Source: Chlorobiota bacterium
Lineage (GTDB): Bacteria > Bacteroidota > Bacteroidia > Bacteroidales > VadinHA17
NCBI GenBank assembly: GCA_013152085.1
Contig: JAADHC010000029.1
Span: 1 to 35,980 of the forward strand
Direction: 5' to 3'
DNA: 35,980 nucleotides
Shown: piece by piece, positions 1-7,983 of the stretch
How positions within the stretch are numbered: the stretch's first letter is position 1
How the letters are laid out: the number at the start of each line of letters is the position of its first letter
Position numbers and translations under genes: made by a program
Notes under the pieces: generated by a model
Told to the model about the DNA's origin: nothing
What the model saw: only the letters and a program-made list of their open reading frames with translations
Database searches by the model: none

Positions 1-2
1 AT

Positions 3-88
3 GCTGCCGTCGGCAGCACATATCAATGCTGTAATCGTGAGATTACAGTTAAAATGAACAAATCAACAAAGTTCCGTAGGAACGACAT
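3..88 (+). repeat. Dispersed three-hairpin repeat (window-start copy)
   Basis: This copy has three short hairpins in a row: GCTGCC-gtc-GGCAGC (3-17), CTGTAATC-gtga-GATTACAG (29-48) and GTTCC-gta-GGAAC (71-83). The same three hairpins, with the same 68-nt offset from first to third, recur at 32599-32684. The second hairpin differs between copies at a paired position on both arms (CTGTAATC/GATTACAG against CTGCAATC/GATTGCAG), so pairing is kept. It lies downstream of the phosphofructokinase stop and contains no credible gene. The rest of the stretch to 169 has a weak imperfect inverted repeat (94-103 with 131-141) and nothing else I recognise. Confidence 0.75.
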
Positions 89-169
89 GTTTACCCGGTA
101 CTTTTACATTCCGCAAGATCGTAAGAAAAGAAGTACTCGGGACAAACCGGGAACCAGGAACTTACGTTG

Positions 170-1264
170 TCAATCCCCGAATGAGATTCCTATACCCCGG
201 GCGGCTTTGATCAACGAAGAGTCGGGATTAACGAGTTTTTCAATACCGATAACCTCTTTAAGCGGTACAGCAACAATATCGGGATGGCGGTAGGCTACCA
301 TATAACCATACTGTTTTTTAAGGACCATTTCGAAAGCTTTAACCCCGAATTCGGTTGCTAATATCCGGTCATAGGCATTGGGGATTCCGCCACGCTGCAG
401 GTGACCCAACACGGTTTCACGCATATCAGCTTCAAAACCGGTTTGTTTGATTTCGTTCATAACCCTGGCGGCGGCACCTATAAGTCGCAGATTTTCATAG
501 CCGACTTCGCTACTCTTTTGGCCGGAAACATCTCCGCCTACAGGCTTTGCTCCTTCAGCTATTACAATGATGGCAAATCCTTTGCCCCTGTTGAAGCGTT
601 GCTCAAGCCGTTCAACCACCTTGTTAATGTCATACGGAATTTCAGGGATAAGACAGACTTCGGCTCCTCCGGCTACGGCAGCATGAAGTGCAATCCATCC
701 TGCTTCCCTTCCCATGACCTCCAGGATCAACACACGGTTATGACTCTGGGCTGTGGTAACAAGCTTGTCAACCGCTTCGGTGGCAATCTGAACGGCTGTC
801 TGAAAACCAAAGGTGAAATCTGTTGCCTGCAGATCGTTATCAATGGTTTTGGGTACACCGATAATGTTGAGACCTTTTTCGTATAAAGCCTGTGATATCT
901 TCTGGGAGCCGTCCCCACCGATATTAATGACGGCATCGACACCCATAAAACCCAGTTTACGGATCATCTCGTCCGACCGGTCGGCATATTCATAAGTTCC
1001 ATCCGCTCTTTTTACCGGCCATGCAAAGGGACCTCCTTTATTGGTGGTCCCGATAATGGTCCCGCCACGCACATGTATACCTGAAACTTTTTTTTCGTCC
1101 AGCAGGATTACTTCTGTCGGTTCACTGAGAATCCCGTCAAAAGCCTGTATACTTCCCAGTACTTCCCAGTTTTTCTCCTGCCCTGCACGTTTTACGATCG
1201 CCCGGATCACGGCATTCAAACCCGGACAATCACCACCACCGGTGGCTACCAGTACTCTGTTCAT
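170..1264 (-). CDS. pfkA: 6-phosphofructokinase (group III, PfkA family)
   Basis: A 364-residue protein that phosphorylates fructose 6-phosphate to fructose 1,6-bisphosphate in cytosolic glycolysis. Visible family motifs are GGGDCPGLN (9-17, phosphate loop), IGGDGS (115-120), PKTIDND (138-144, with D142 the likely catalytic base) and MGREAGW (184-190, sugar-phosphate binding). The residue after GGD is Gly, as in ATP-dependent enzymes. The residue before TIDND is Lys, as in pyrophosphate enzymes and the mixed group III. Family knowledge makes Gly at the first position the stronger predictor, so I infer ATP use. Length is normal for group III. It follows the acyltransferase gene on the same strand, but a promoter box of its own lies in the 52-bp gap. 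Confidence 0.95.
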   Translation of the reverse strand: MNRVLVATGGGDCPGLNAVIRAIVKRAGQEKNWEVLGSIQAFDGILSEPTEVILLDEKKVSGIHVRGGTIIGTTNKGGPFAWPVKRADGTYEYADRSDEMIRKLGFMGVDAVINIGGDGSQKISQALYEKGLNIIGVPKTIDNDLQATDFTFGFQTAVQIATEAVDKLVTTAQSHNRVLILEVMGREAGWIALHAAVAGGAEVCLIPEIPYDINKVVERLEQRFNRGKGFAIIVIAEGAKPVGGDVSGQKSSEVGYENLRLIGAAARVMNEIKQTGFEADMRETVLGHLQRGGIPNAYDRILATEFGVKAFEMVLKKQYGYMVAYRHPDIVAVPLKEVIGIEKLVNPDSSLIKAARGIGISFGD

Positions 1265-1287
1265 TTTTATCTGTTTTTACCGGAGTG

Positions 1288-1295
1288 CAAAAGTA
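1288..1295 (-). promoter_or_regulatory. Bacteroidota -7 promoter box for pfkA
   Basis: On the minus strand the bases read TACTTTTG, an exact match to the TAnnTTTG -7 consensus, followed by CACTCC. It ends 23 nt before the pfkA start codon. No clear TTTG -33 element is visible at the expected distance. Confidence 0.5.
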
Positions 1296-1316
1296 AAAAT
1301 AATATCGACCGTAGTG

Positions 1317-2681
1317 TTATATAATTTTCTCTTTTTTGGATACCCGGTAAATAAAATCCTGTAAAATATGGTGGAGTTTTTCAAGCCGTTGGATTTCCGG
1401 GTTTTGTTTCCTTGCCAGCCAGGAATATCTCCAGCGGGCCCTGAATTTCTTAAAAGCAATATAATATTGAAAAGCAAATATCCCGGATAATGGTAATGAA
1501 ACCAGATAAATCAACGCAATCTGAAGAGAATCTGTGAGGATACCGGCCAGTAAAGTCTGGATCAGATGAAACAGGGGGAAAAAGATAAAAGATAAAACAA
1601 ATTTTAAAGAACTGGTAAACGCCTTATCTTTTACTTTGGAAGCAAGCACAACGGGAAGCTTGTATGGCATCCAGTTGTTGATCAGTCCGTAAAGAAAGAC
1701 CGGGAAAAACACAATCAACACCATAATGCGCCAAAGAAACCCGGCAATAGTCATCTTCTGTTTGTTCAACACCCAGCTTCTGAGACCAAATTTCTGTATC
1801 TCGTTTGTATATGCCTGGACTTCCTGCTCCAGGTTATCCAGCGTATCCTTATCCCGATGAATAAACTCGTTGAGGAGGGTAACAAATTCCTGCTGGGACC
1901 GGAATCTTTGGAGTGGTTTAAGGTTTTTTTGAAGCCGGTTGGCTATTCGTTCCGCAAAAAGAGTACGTAAGTGGTCAATGGTCTCATAATGATCAGGATC
2001 ATCAATGTGGATCATTTGTTTCTTCATCCGTTCACTCAGATCCCGCATCAGTGTAATAATAGCTTTATTCGGATTTTCACGATACAGGTCATAATAGTCC
2101 GACAGGCTTATAGGTTCGCCGTAGTTAACCGTAAGCTTTTGCCTGAACTTATAATAATCCGAGTAGTCAATACCGACAGGAACAATTTTGATGTCTTTCG
2201 AAAAATTGTTCTTTTCTGCAGCCTGGAAAGCCAAGCGTGCAATGCCTTTTTTCAGTATCCTCAGCCGTCTGTAAGGAGCATGATTACCTTCGGGTAACAC
2301 GACAAGGCCGTTTTTATTCTCAATGACATCAATGGTTTTCCGGAATATCTGGTCGTTGTTTTTCAGTGATGCATAACCATCCCTGATCCGGTACACAGGT
2401 AATATTTTCAGAAATGTGAGAATATCGGCAATAAATTTTTTCTTAAAAATATCTGACCGGGCCAGAAAAACAGGCTGACCGGGTTGGGTGCCTAATACTG
2501 CCATGGCATCCATAAGGGCATTTTGATGATTGGGAGCAAAAATTACCAGTTCGTTTTTAGGAACATTCCCGGCATTCAGTACAATAATCCGGCGGTAATA
2601 CACTTTATTATGCCAGAACATGACCACACTTTTCAGCAGTCCGTAAAAAAAGGATCTCTTTTCAATGTTTTTCATTCCCAT
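1317..2681 (-). CDS. PlsC-type 1-acyl-glycerol-3-phosphate acyltransferase, membrane protein
   Basis: A 454-residue protein of the glycerolipid acyltransferase superfamily, expected to transfer an acyl chain to lysophosphatidate or a related lipid at the inner membrane. The N-terminal third carries the catalytic block NHQNALMD (His-x5-Asp spacing, seen in several bacterial members) and the PEGN block that corresponds to the usual FPEGT acceptor motif. The C-terminal third has several hydrophobic stretches, starting near FLWRIMVLIVFFPVFLYGL, consistent with about four membrane segments. That is longer than a minimal PlsC (about 240 residues). A second Met two codons downstream is an equally good start. 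The exact acyl acceptor cannot be told from sequence. Confidence 0.8.
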   Translation of the reverse strand: MGMKNIEKRSFFYGLLKSVVMFWHNKVYYRRIIVLNAGNVPKNELVIFAPNHQNALMDAMAVLGTQPGQPVFLARSDIFKKKFIADILTFLKILPVYRIRDGYASLKNNDQIFRKTIDVIENKNGLVVLPEGNHAPYRRLRILKKGIARLAFQAAEKNNFSKDIKIVPVGIDYSDYYKFRQKLTVNYGEPISLSDYYDLYRENPNKAIITLMRDLSERMKKQMIHIDDPDHYETIDHLRTLFAERIANRLQKNLKPLQRFRSQQEFVTLLNEFIHRDKDTLDNLEQEVQAYTNEIQKFGLRSWVLNKQKMTIAGFLWRIMVLIVFFPVFLYGLINNWMPYKLPVVLASKVKDKAFTSSLKFVLSFIFFPLFHLIQTLLAGILTDSLQIALIYLVSLPLSGIFAFQYYIAFKKFRARWRYSWLARKQNPEIQRLEKLHHILQDFIYRVSKKEKII

Positions 2682-2846
2682 TTTACAGGTATTTTAGTCA
2701 TTATAAAGTTCCCGGACCATCCTGACCCTGTATTTGAAAACCCGGAAAATTAGAAAAAATAGCGGGTATAACAAAACAAAAATCTCTCTGTGGCTATTGC
2801 TCCGGTTTATGGAAAATCCGTAACTTTATCATCATAAAGGATTAAG

Positions 2847-3872
2847 ATGAAACCTTTTCCAAAACATTGGGTGATACTCTTAATGGCCGGTATCCTTGTG
2901 GCGATACAGGCTGGGGGGGAACTGTTCGGACAGAAAAACAAAAAGATTAATGTTCCCGACAGTCTGAAAATTGAAAGAAAAGATACCACATCCCTCTTTC
3001 TTAATGACAGTACCCTGAAACAGAAATGGGAGAAGGGTGGAAAAGCCGGTGTGACTCTGGCACAGGTTTACCTTGTAAACTGGGTATCCGGCGGGGAAAG
3101 TTCCCTTTCAGGTGTGGCTCAGGCGCATCTTTTTGCAAAACGCCTGCGAAAGACCTCTTTATGGGAAAATACATTGGACGCCAGGCTGGGATATGTCGGC
3201 CAGGGAAAGATATACCAGAAAACTACAGACCGGCTGGATATAGTTACTTCCGGGAGAGTTTACCTGAAAGAAAAATGGTTTTACGCCTGGCGTGTAAACC
3301 TGCGTACACAAATGCTTCCCGGATACGGTTTACCCGGTGATTCCGTGATCATCTCGAATTTTCTCTCACCCGGATATATGTACATAAACCTGGGTTTTGA
3401 TTATCACCCGTTTAAAGGACATACACTCCTGCTTGCCCCGTTATCCAGCAAGGTAACCATTGTCGCAGATCAGGAATTGGCCAACAAGGGAGCTTTCGGT
3501 GTGATTATGGCAACATTTGATGTGATTACAAACACTATCCTTTCATTTGGGCAAAATCTGAAATATGAATTCGGCGGTTTCGTCCGTTACACCTTTAAAG
3601 GACAAATTACACCTACTACTTCACTGGAAACCAGGCTGGAGCTGTTTTCAAATTATCTGAAAAAACCCCAGAATGTTGATATTGACTGGGAAGTATTGGG
3701 GAAAGTTAAAATTTCGGACAAGGTTTCTGTAAATCTCTATACACACCTGATTTATGATGATGATATAAAGATGGAAACAGACAATCTGGGGAATGTAATC
3801 CGGGGTCCGAAAGTACAGTTTCAGGAAATCCTCGGCCTGGGGCTTACCTTGAATTTTAGCAATGAAAAATAA
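2847..3872 (+). CDS. DUF3078 family outer-membrane/secreted protein
   Basis: A 341-residue protein that I recognise as the Bacteroidota DUF3078 family. The hallmark is the segment LAQVYLVNWVSGGESSLSG near residues 71-89. A hydrophobic N-terminal signal peptide (about 1-28, ending near GELFGQ) suggests export. The rest alternates short hydrophobic and polar stretches with many aromatic residues and ends in a strand-like segment (GLGLTLNFS), so a small outer-membrane beta-barrel is likely. Function is unknown. It stands alone, divergent from the acyltransferase and convergent with the DUF4924 gene. A near-match to the promoter box (TAACTTTA, 2821-2828) lies 18 nt before the start. Confidence 0.8.
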   Translation: MKPFPKHWVILLMAGILVAIQAGGELFGQKNKKINVPDSLKIERKDTTSLFLNDSTLKQKWEKGGKAGVTLAQVYLVNWVSGGESSLSGVAQAHLFAKRLRKTSLWENTLDARLGYVGQGKIYQKTTDRLDIVTSGRVYLKEKWFYAWRVNLRTQMLPGYGLPGDSVIISNFLSPGYMYINLGFDYHPFKGHTLLLAPLSSKVTIVADQELANKGAFGVIMATFDVITNTILSFGQNLKYEFGGFVRYTFKGQITPTTSLETRLELFSNYLKKPQNVDIDWEVLGKVKISDKVSVNLYTHLIYDDDIKMETDNLGNVIRGPKVQFQEILGLGLTLNFSNEK

Positions 3873-3970
3873 ATATCAGTAGGTCAGGGGATGCTTTGTC
3901 GAACGCAGGTTATTTAAAACCTTATTGATCTTCAGATATATAAGTAGCTTTTTATGCCGGACGTATGTTA

Positions 3971-4513
3971 TTATATTTCGCGTTCACCGGCTTCAAACTG
4001 CCGGTATCGTGTGGCAAGAAGATAAAGCCATTCGGTTATTCGCGTGATGGCTGCCCTGGTTTCAACGGTAGTCTCTTTGTTATTGATCTGAAGCAACAGG
4101 TAGCCATAGATTCCTTCAACGCCGGTTTCTACGTCATGAGCAACGGGATTTCCGATTTTCTTATGGAGGAGTTCCAGGTCGGGCCGGGCCTGGTAATAAG
4201 TGTTTTCATAGCTATTATCTTCTCCGCCCTTTAAAAGCATTATATGTACTCCGTACAGATCATTCAGGATATTCCGCAGGAATTGCAGATGACCTTTTTC
4301 TTTGATCTTCTCTTCGATCATCATCCGGGATAGATCAAGATACCAGTTTCTTATTTCGACTTTTACCTCTTCCGTCTGTTCGTATTTGTTAACCAGTTGT
4401 TCTTCGATTTGCCTCTCATCAAAATTGAGAGCCCGGATCGAATTTTCAATCTGAAACATATAGACCAGGTATTCGACAATATTGGTTTTTTTCTTTTCTC
4501 TGGCGATGATCAT
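3971..4513 (-). CDS. DUF4924 family protein
   Basis: A 180-residue soluble, helix-rich and highly charged protein. The opening (REKKKTNIVEYLVYMFQIEN) and overall length match the Bacteroidota family DUF4924, whose function is unknown. No catalytic motif, signal peptide or membrane segment is visible. Its ATG overlaps the stop codon of the S4-domain gene by four bases (ATGA type), so translational coupling in the operon L25, Pth, Hsp15-like, DUF4924 is likely. This neighbourhood hints at a translation-related role, but only as guilt by association. Confidence 0.75.
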   Translation of the reverse strand: MIIAREKKKTNIVEYLVYMFQIENSIRALNFDERQIEEQLVNKYEQTEEVKVEIRNWYLDLSRMMIEEKIKEKGHLQFLRNILNDLYGVHIMLLKGGEDNSYENTYYQARPDLELLHKKIGNPVAHDVETGVEGIYGYLLLQINNKETTVETRAAITRITEWLYLLATRYRQFEAGEREI

Positions 4514-4914
4514 TCTGTGGGTAGATTTTCATCATTATCAAAAAAACGATCCAGCATGCGTCTCTCTTTTTTTGTCGGGCGTCCGGAAAACCGCAAGCGG
4601 GAACCGGTGTACATGGTATGGCGCAATTTCAGTTTTTCCAGCTCCTCAGCCGGGGTGATATCTTCGGCAAAGTCCGGAACACTTTTTGCCGGCAGCCGCT
4701 TTCCGGTAAGCCTGATGACCCTGATCTGATAATAGATCTGGTTTTTCCTGATCCGGAAAATTTCTCCGGCATGTACGGGCCTGGCAGGTTTTACTTTTTG
4801 GTCACCGGTTTCTACCGCACCTTTCCGGCAGGCATCCGTCGCCTGACTCCGGGTTTTAAATATCCTGACAGCCCAGAGAAATTTGTCAATCCTTATGTTA
4901 TTACTATCAGTCAT
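4510..4914 (-). CDS. hslR: S4-domain RNA-binding protein, Hsp15-like
   Basis: A 134-residue protein starting with an S4 RNA-binding domain (RIDKFLWAVRIFKTRSQATDA, about 8-28), followed by a basic tail (RFSGRPTKKERRMLDRF). This is the layout of Hsp15, which in Escherichia coli binds 50S subunits carrying stalled peptidyl-tRNA and helps recycle them. Family knowledge fits the context well: the gene directly upstream encodes peptidyl-tRNA hydrolase, which cleaves the stalled product. It overlaps the DUF4924 gene by four bases. The symbol rests on domain order and length; another small S4 protein is possible. Confidence 0.8.
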   Translation of the reverse strand: MTDSNNIRIDKFLWAVRIFKTRSQATDACRKGAVETGDQKVKPARPVHAGEIFRIRKNQIYYQIRVIRLTGKRLPAKSVPDFAEDITPAEELEKLKLRHTMYTGSRLRFSGRPTKKERRMLDRFFDNDENLPTE

Positions 4915-4949
4915 GTATGACGGATAAAGAGTCCGGCAATAAAACGGAA

Positions 4950-5507
4950 TCAGTTATGGATGTTCATCGTTCTTTCAACACCCAGGGTGGTGAAGGATTT
5001 TATAATATCTCCTGCACGGTCAAGCATTTCCGGCAAATGTTCTGATTCTTCTTCCGACCATTTTCCCAAAACATAATCTACCTGTCTGCCCTGGGGGAAA
5101 TCGTTGCCAATACCAATACGCAGACGGGCAAAATCCGGAGTACCGAGAATGGTGATGATGTTTTCCAGCCCATTGTGGCCCCCATGTCCTCCATGTGCCC
5201 GGAGTCTTAATTTCCCGAAAGGCAGCGCAATATCATCAGCAATAACCAGCAGCTTCCGGGGAGCAATCTTTTCCTTTTTCAGCCAGTAATTTACGGCTCT
5301 GCCACTCAGGTTGACGAATGTTGAGGGTTTCAGCAAAACCAGCCACCGGGACTTGTATTTCATCCGGGCAACAAATCCGTACCGTTTGTCTTCAAAGGTT
5401 ATTCCGGAAGCATCAGCAAGCCTGTCCAGCACCTGAAACCCGGCATTATGACGGGTATTCCGGTACTGATCCCCGATATTACCAAGGCCTGTGATGAGAT
5501 ATTTCAA
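4950..5507 (-). CDS. pth: Peptidyl-tRNA hydrolase (TTG start)
   Basis: Cleaves peptidyl-tRNA released from stalled ribosomes. From the TTG at 5507 the product is 185 residues, beginning MKYLITGLGN, exactly where the Pth family begins. Catalytic and binding residues are in place: N10, H20 (NTRHNAGF), N66 (TFVNLSG), D92 (ADD) and N112 (GGHNG). The open frame continues upstream to an ATG at 5714, but that extension overlaps the L25 gene, is low-complexity (runs of K, L, P) and has no counterpart in Pth, so I reject it. There is no ATG or GTG near the conserved N-terminus. The start lies 13 bp after the L25 stop, an arrangement consistent with coupling. Confidence 0.92.
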   Translation of the reverse strand: MKYLITGLGNIGDQYRNTRHNAGFQVLDRLADASGITFEDKRYGFVARMKYKSRWLVLLKPSTFVNLSGRAVNYWLKKEKIAPRKLLVIADDIALPFGKLRLRAHGGHGGHNGLENIITILGTPDFARLRIGIGNDFPQGRQVDYVLGKWSEEESEHLPEMLDRAGDIIKSFTTLGVERTMNIHN

Positions 5508-5520
5508 AACAGGGTCCCCG

Positions 5521-6192
5521 TTATTCTTCTTTCTTCTCAGTATTTGCAGATTCAGCACTTTCTGAAGTTTCTCCCTCAGCAGCAGCAGCAGCTTCGGCAG
5601 CTTCGGCTTCGGCAGCTTCCTCTTCGGCGATTTCTTCGGCTGTACGTGCAATCCGTGAAGAAACAACGCCGACAACCATGGCGCGATCCGGGTCAAGGAT
5701 CTCGATGTTGTCAAACTGAAGGTCTTTGATTTTTATAGACTGACCGATATCTAAAGGTGTAATATCAACTTCAAGGTAATCCGGCAGGTCCTTAGGTAAG
5801 GCACGGATTCTCAGTGTACGGCGCTTTAACCGGAGCTTACCGCCGGCTTTAATACCTACGGAATCCCCTATGATATGTACCGGAACGCTGATATTAACGG
5901 GCTTGTTCTCAAAAATTTCCAGAAAATCAAGGTGAATAATGTGATCGGTTAGCGGATGAAAATTCAAGTCTTTTAAAACAGCTTTGTGAGGCTTGCCGTC
6001 AACGTCCAGATTTACAAGAAATACCTTTGGCGTGTAAATCAGCTTTTTAAATGCCAGCTCAGGAGCAGAAAAATGTAAAACATCTTCTCCCCCGTACATG
6101 ACGCAGGGAACCAGTCCCTCTTTACGCAGACGTTTTGAAGCCTTTTTCCCTGTTTCCTCTCTTTTGGAAACTTTAATGTCTATGGTATCCAT
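5521..6192 (-). CDS. rplY: 50S ribosomal protein L25, CTC form
   Basis: A 223-residue protein of the L25/TL5/CTC family, which binds 5S rRNA in the large ribosomal subunit. The N-terminal domain (about 1-95) carries the family pattern of RKEGLVPCVMYGG. The second domain (about 96-185) is the TL5 extension absent from the short E. coli form. The last about 40 residues are almost only Ala and Glu and end in KKEE; such acidic tails are common in Bacteroidota L25. It is the first gene of the operon with pth, hslR and the DUF4924 gene, and a good promoter box lies about 90 nt upstream. Confidence 0.93.
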   Translation of the reverse strand: MDTIDIKVSKREETGKKASKRLRKEGLVPCVMYGGEDVLHFSAPELAFKKLIYTPKVFLVNLDVDGKPHKAVLKDLNFHPLTDHIIHLDFLEIFENKPVNISVPVHIIGDSVGIKAGGKLRLKRRTLRIRALPKDLPDYLEVDITPLDIGQSIKIKDLQFDNIEILDPDRAMVVGVVSSRIARTAEEIAEEEAAEAEAAEAAAAAEGETSESAESANTEKKEE

Positions 6193-6281
6193 CGGGTTTT
6201 GTTTTATTCGTGCTACTCAGGTTTGCAGGAAAAAACAACCCCCATCGCACGAAGGTTATAAAATATAAAAAATTGAGGGTG

Positions 6282-6289
6282 CAAAAATA
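6282..6289 (-). promoter_or_regulatory. -7 promoter box for the rplY-pth operon
   Basis: On the minus strand the bases read TATTTTTG followed by CACCC, an exact TAnnTTTG match. It sits in the short gap just after the stop of prs and about 90 nt before rplY, giving a leader of roughly 80 nt. This supports separate transcription of the L25 operon rather than pure read-through from prs. Confidence 0.5.
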
Positions 6290-6294
6290 ATAAA

Positions 6295-7233
6295 TTATTG
6301 TAAAAACCGTGTACTGATGGATTGATAAGTATAAACTTTCTGAATAATATCAGCTAAAAGTTCTGAAACGGAAATAACCTTGACTTTAGGGCTTTGTTGT
6401 TTTAACGGAATGGAATCCGTTACGACAACTTCCTGAAGAGAGGATTTTTCGATTTTTTCATAGGCTCCTCCCGACAATACAGGATGTGTGGCACAAGCCC
6501 TTACACTCCTGGCACCCTGATCCATCATCATATCGGCCGCAAGGGTCAGGGTTCCGGCAGTATCGATCATATCGTCAAGGATTACAATGTTTTTATCCTT
6601 AACATCTCCGATAACGGTCATGTCACCAACCACGTTGGCCTTTTTCCGTTGCTTATAGCAGATGACCATTTCGGCGTTGAGAAAACGGGAATAGGCATTG
6701 GCCCTTTTTGTACCGCCCATGTCCGGTGCTGCGATAACCAGGTTGTCCAGTACAAGGCTTTTTATATAAGGGACAAAAAGTGAGGAGGCAAAAATATGAT
6801 CCACCGGTATATTGAAAAACCCCTGGATCTGGTCGGCGTGCAGATCCATGGTCATGATGCGGTCAACACCGGCCGCTGACAACAGGTCGGCAACCACTTT
6901 GGCCCCGATAGAAACCCTGGGCTTGTCTTTCCGGTCCTGCCTGGCAAAACCGAAATAGGGCATGACGGCGATTACCTTGTAGGCAGATGCTCTTTTTGCC
7001 GCATCGATCATGAGAAGCAGTTCCATAAGGTTTTCTGCCGGCGGGAAAGTTGACTGTATGATGAAAACACTGCACCCTCTTACCGATTCATCAAATGAGG
7101 GTTGAAATTCTCCATCGCTGAAAAGCTGTACGGAACTTTTTCCGAGTTCGGTATTCAGGTTCCGGGCAATCTGTTCTGCCAGATAACGGGAAGCCCTTCC
7201 GGAGAAAAACTTCATGGGTGTGTTTAGGGTCAT
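6295..7233 (-). CDS. prs: Ribose-phosphate pyrophosphokinase (class I PRPP synthetase)
   Basis: Makes phosphoribosyl pyrophosphate from ribose 5-phosphate and ATP, feeding purine, pyrimidine, histidine, tryptophan and NAD synthesis. The 312-residue length is typical. Visible motifs include FSDGEF (38-43), the ATP loop region YFGFARQDRKD (93-103), LHADQIQGFF (131-140, metal and ATP binding) and the PRPP loop DDMIDTAGT (220-228). A second possible start at M7 (MKFFSGRAS) would also fit the family. It lies between engB and the L25 operon on the same strand. A weak promoter-like TATTTTTA is present about 40 bp upstream. Confidence 0.95.
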   Translation of the reverse strand: MTLNTPMKFFSGRASRYLAEQIARNLNTELGKSSVQLFSDGEFQPSFDESVRGCSVFIIQSTFPPAENLMELLLMIDAAKRASAYKVIAVMPYFGFARQDRKDKPRVSIGAKVVADLLSAAGVDRIMTMDLHADQIQGFFNIPVDHIFASSLFVPYIKSLVLDNLVIAAPDMGGTKRANAYSRFLNAEMVICYKQRKKANVVGDMTVIGDVKDKNIVILDDMIDTAGTLTLAADMMMDQGARSVRACATHPVLSGGAYEKIEKSSLQEVVVTDSIPLKQQSPKVKVISVSELLADIIQKVYTYQSISTRFLQ

Positions 7234-7303
7234 TTTTGGGAGGGTTTTATCAGGAGTTTTCCGGTTGTAAAAATAACGTTTTCACGGCAATTTTAAAGCG
7301 ATC

Positions 7304-7912
7304 TTATCCATTCTTTTTGAACAACGGATTTGTTTCTTCGATATAATCCAGAATCTCTCCGCCACCAACGCGGTTTGTGGCTGATGTAGTAAAAAAACGG
7401 GGAAGCTCCTCCCATTCTTTCAGCATCTCACCCCGGAATAATGACAGGTTTTTTTCTAATACACCGGCTGAAATCTTGTCGGTTTTTGTAAAAACCACAA
7501 CGAATGGGATTCCTTTGCTGCCCAGAAAAGATATAAACTGCATATCATTTGACAGTACCGGATGCCTCGAATCAATAAGCACAAAAAGTGACATCAGGTT
7601 TTCCCGGTTAAGAATATATTCCCTGATCAGTCCCGACCATGCCTGCCGCTTTTTCTTGCTGGTCTTTGCATAACCGTATCCGGGAAGATCGGCAAGATAC
7701 CAGTTTCCGTTTATAAGGAAATGATTGATCAGTTGTGTTTTCCCCGGAGTGGTGGAGGTATAGGCCAGTCTTTTCCGGTTTACCAGGTAATTGATCAGAC
7801 TTGACTTCCCGACATTCGACCGGCCGGTAAAAGCATATTCGGGGTACTTTGCCGGAGGACAATGATTCAGTGCAGCACTGCTGGTTACAAATGTGATATT
7901 CCGGATAATCAT
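7304..7912 (-). CDS. engB: Ribosome biogenesis GTPase EngB/YsxC
   Basis: A 202-residue GTPase of the EngB (YihA/YsxC) family needed for 50S subunit assembly. All G motifs are visible: P-loop GRSNVGKSS (30-38), G2 in TTPGKTQ, G3 DLPGYGYA, G4 TKTDK and G5 SATNR. The length and the G1-G2 spacing are those of EngB rather than Era or EngA. It lies on the minus strand between the DUF3108 gene and prs. Confidence 0.95.
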   Translation of the reverse strand: MIIRNITFVTSSAALNHCPPAKYPEYAFTGRSNVGKSSLINYLVNRKRLAYTSTTPGKTQLINHFLINGNWYLADLPGYGYAKTSKKKRQAWSGLIREYILNRENLMSLFVLIDSRHPVLSNDMQFISFLGSKGIPFVVVFTKTDKISAGVLEKNLSLFRGEMLKEWEELPRFFTTSATNRVGGGEILDYIEETNPLFKKNG

Positions 7913-7966
7913 ATGTGGATGAATATGCCTGATCTCCGTGACAAATTAAATCATTTTTATCGAATC

Positions 7967-7983
7967 CCGGATGAAAAATCCGG
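7967..7983 (-). terminator. Hairpin just after the DUF3108 stop codon
   Basis: A perfect inverted repeat, CCGGAT-gaaaa-ATCCGG, abuts the stop codon of the DUF3108 gene. There is no T-run afterwards, so it may be a weak terminator or an mRNA 3'-end stabiliser rather than a strong intrinsic terminator. Confidence 0.4.

Noticed and set aside
5508-5714. N-terminal extension of Pth up to an ATG inside rplY
   Set aside because: It is low in complexity, overlaps rplY completely and has no counterpart in the Pth family.
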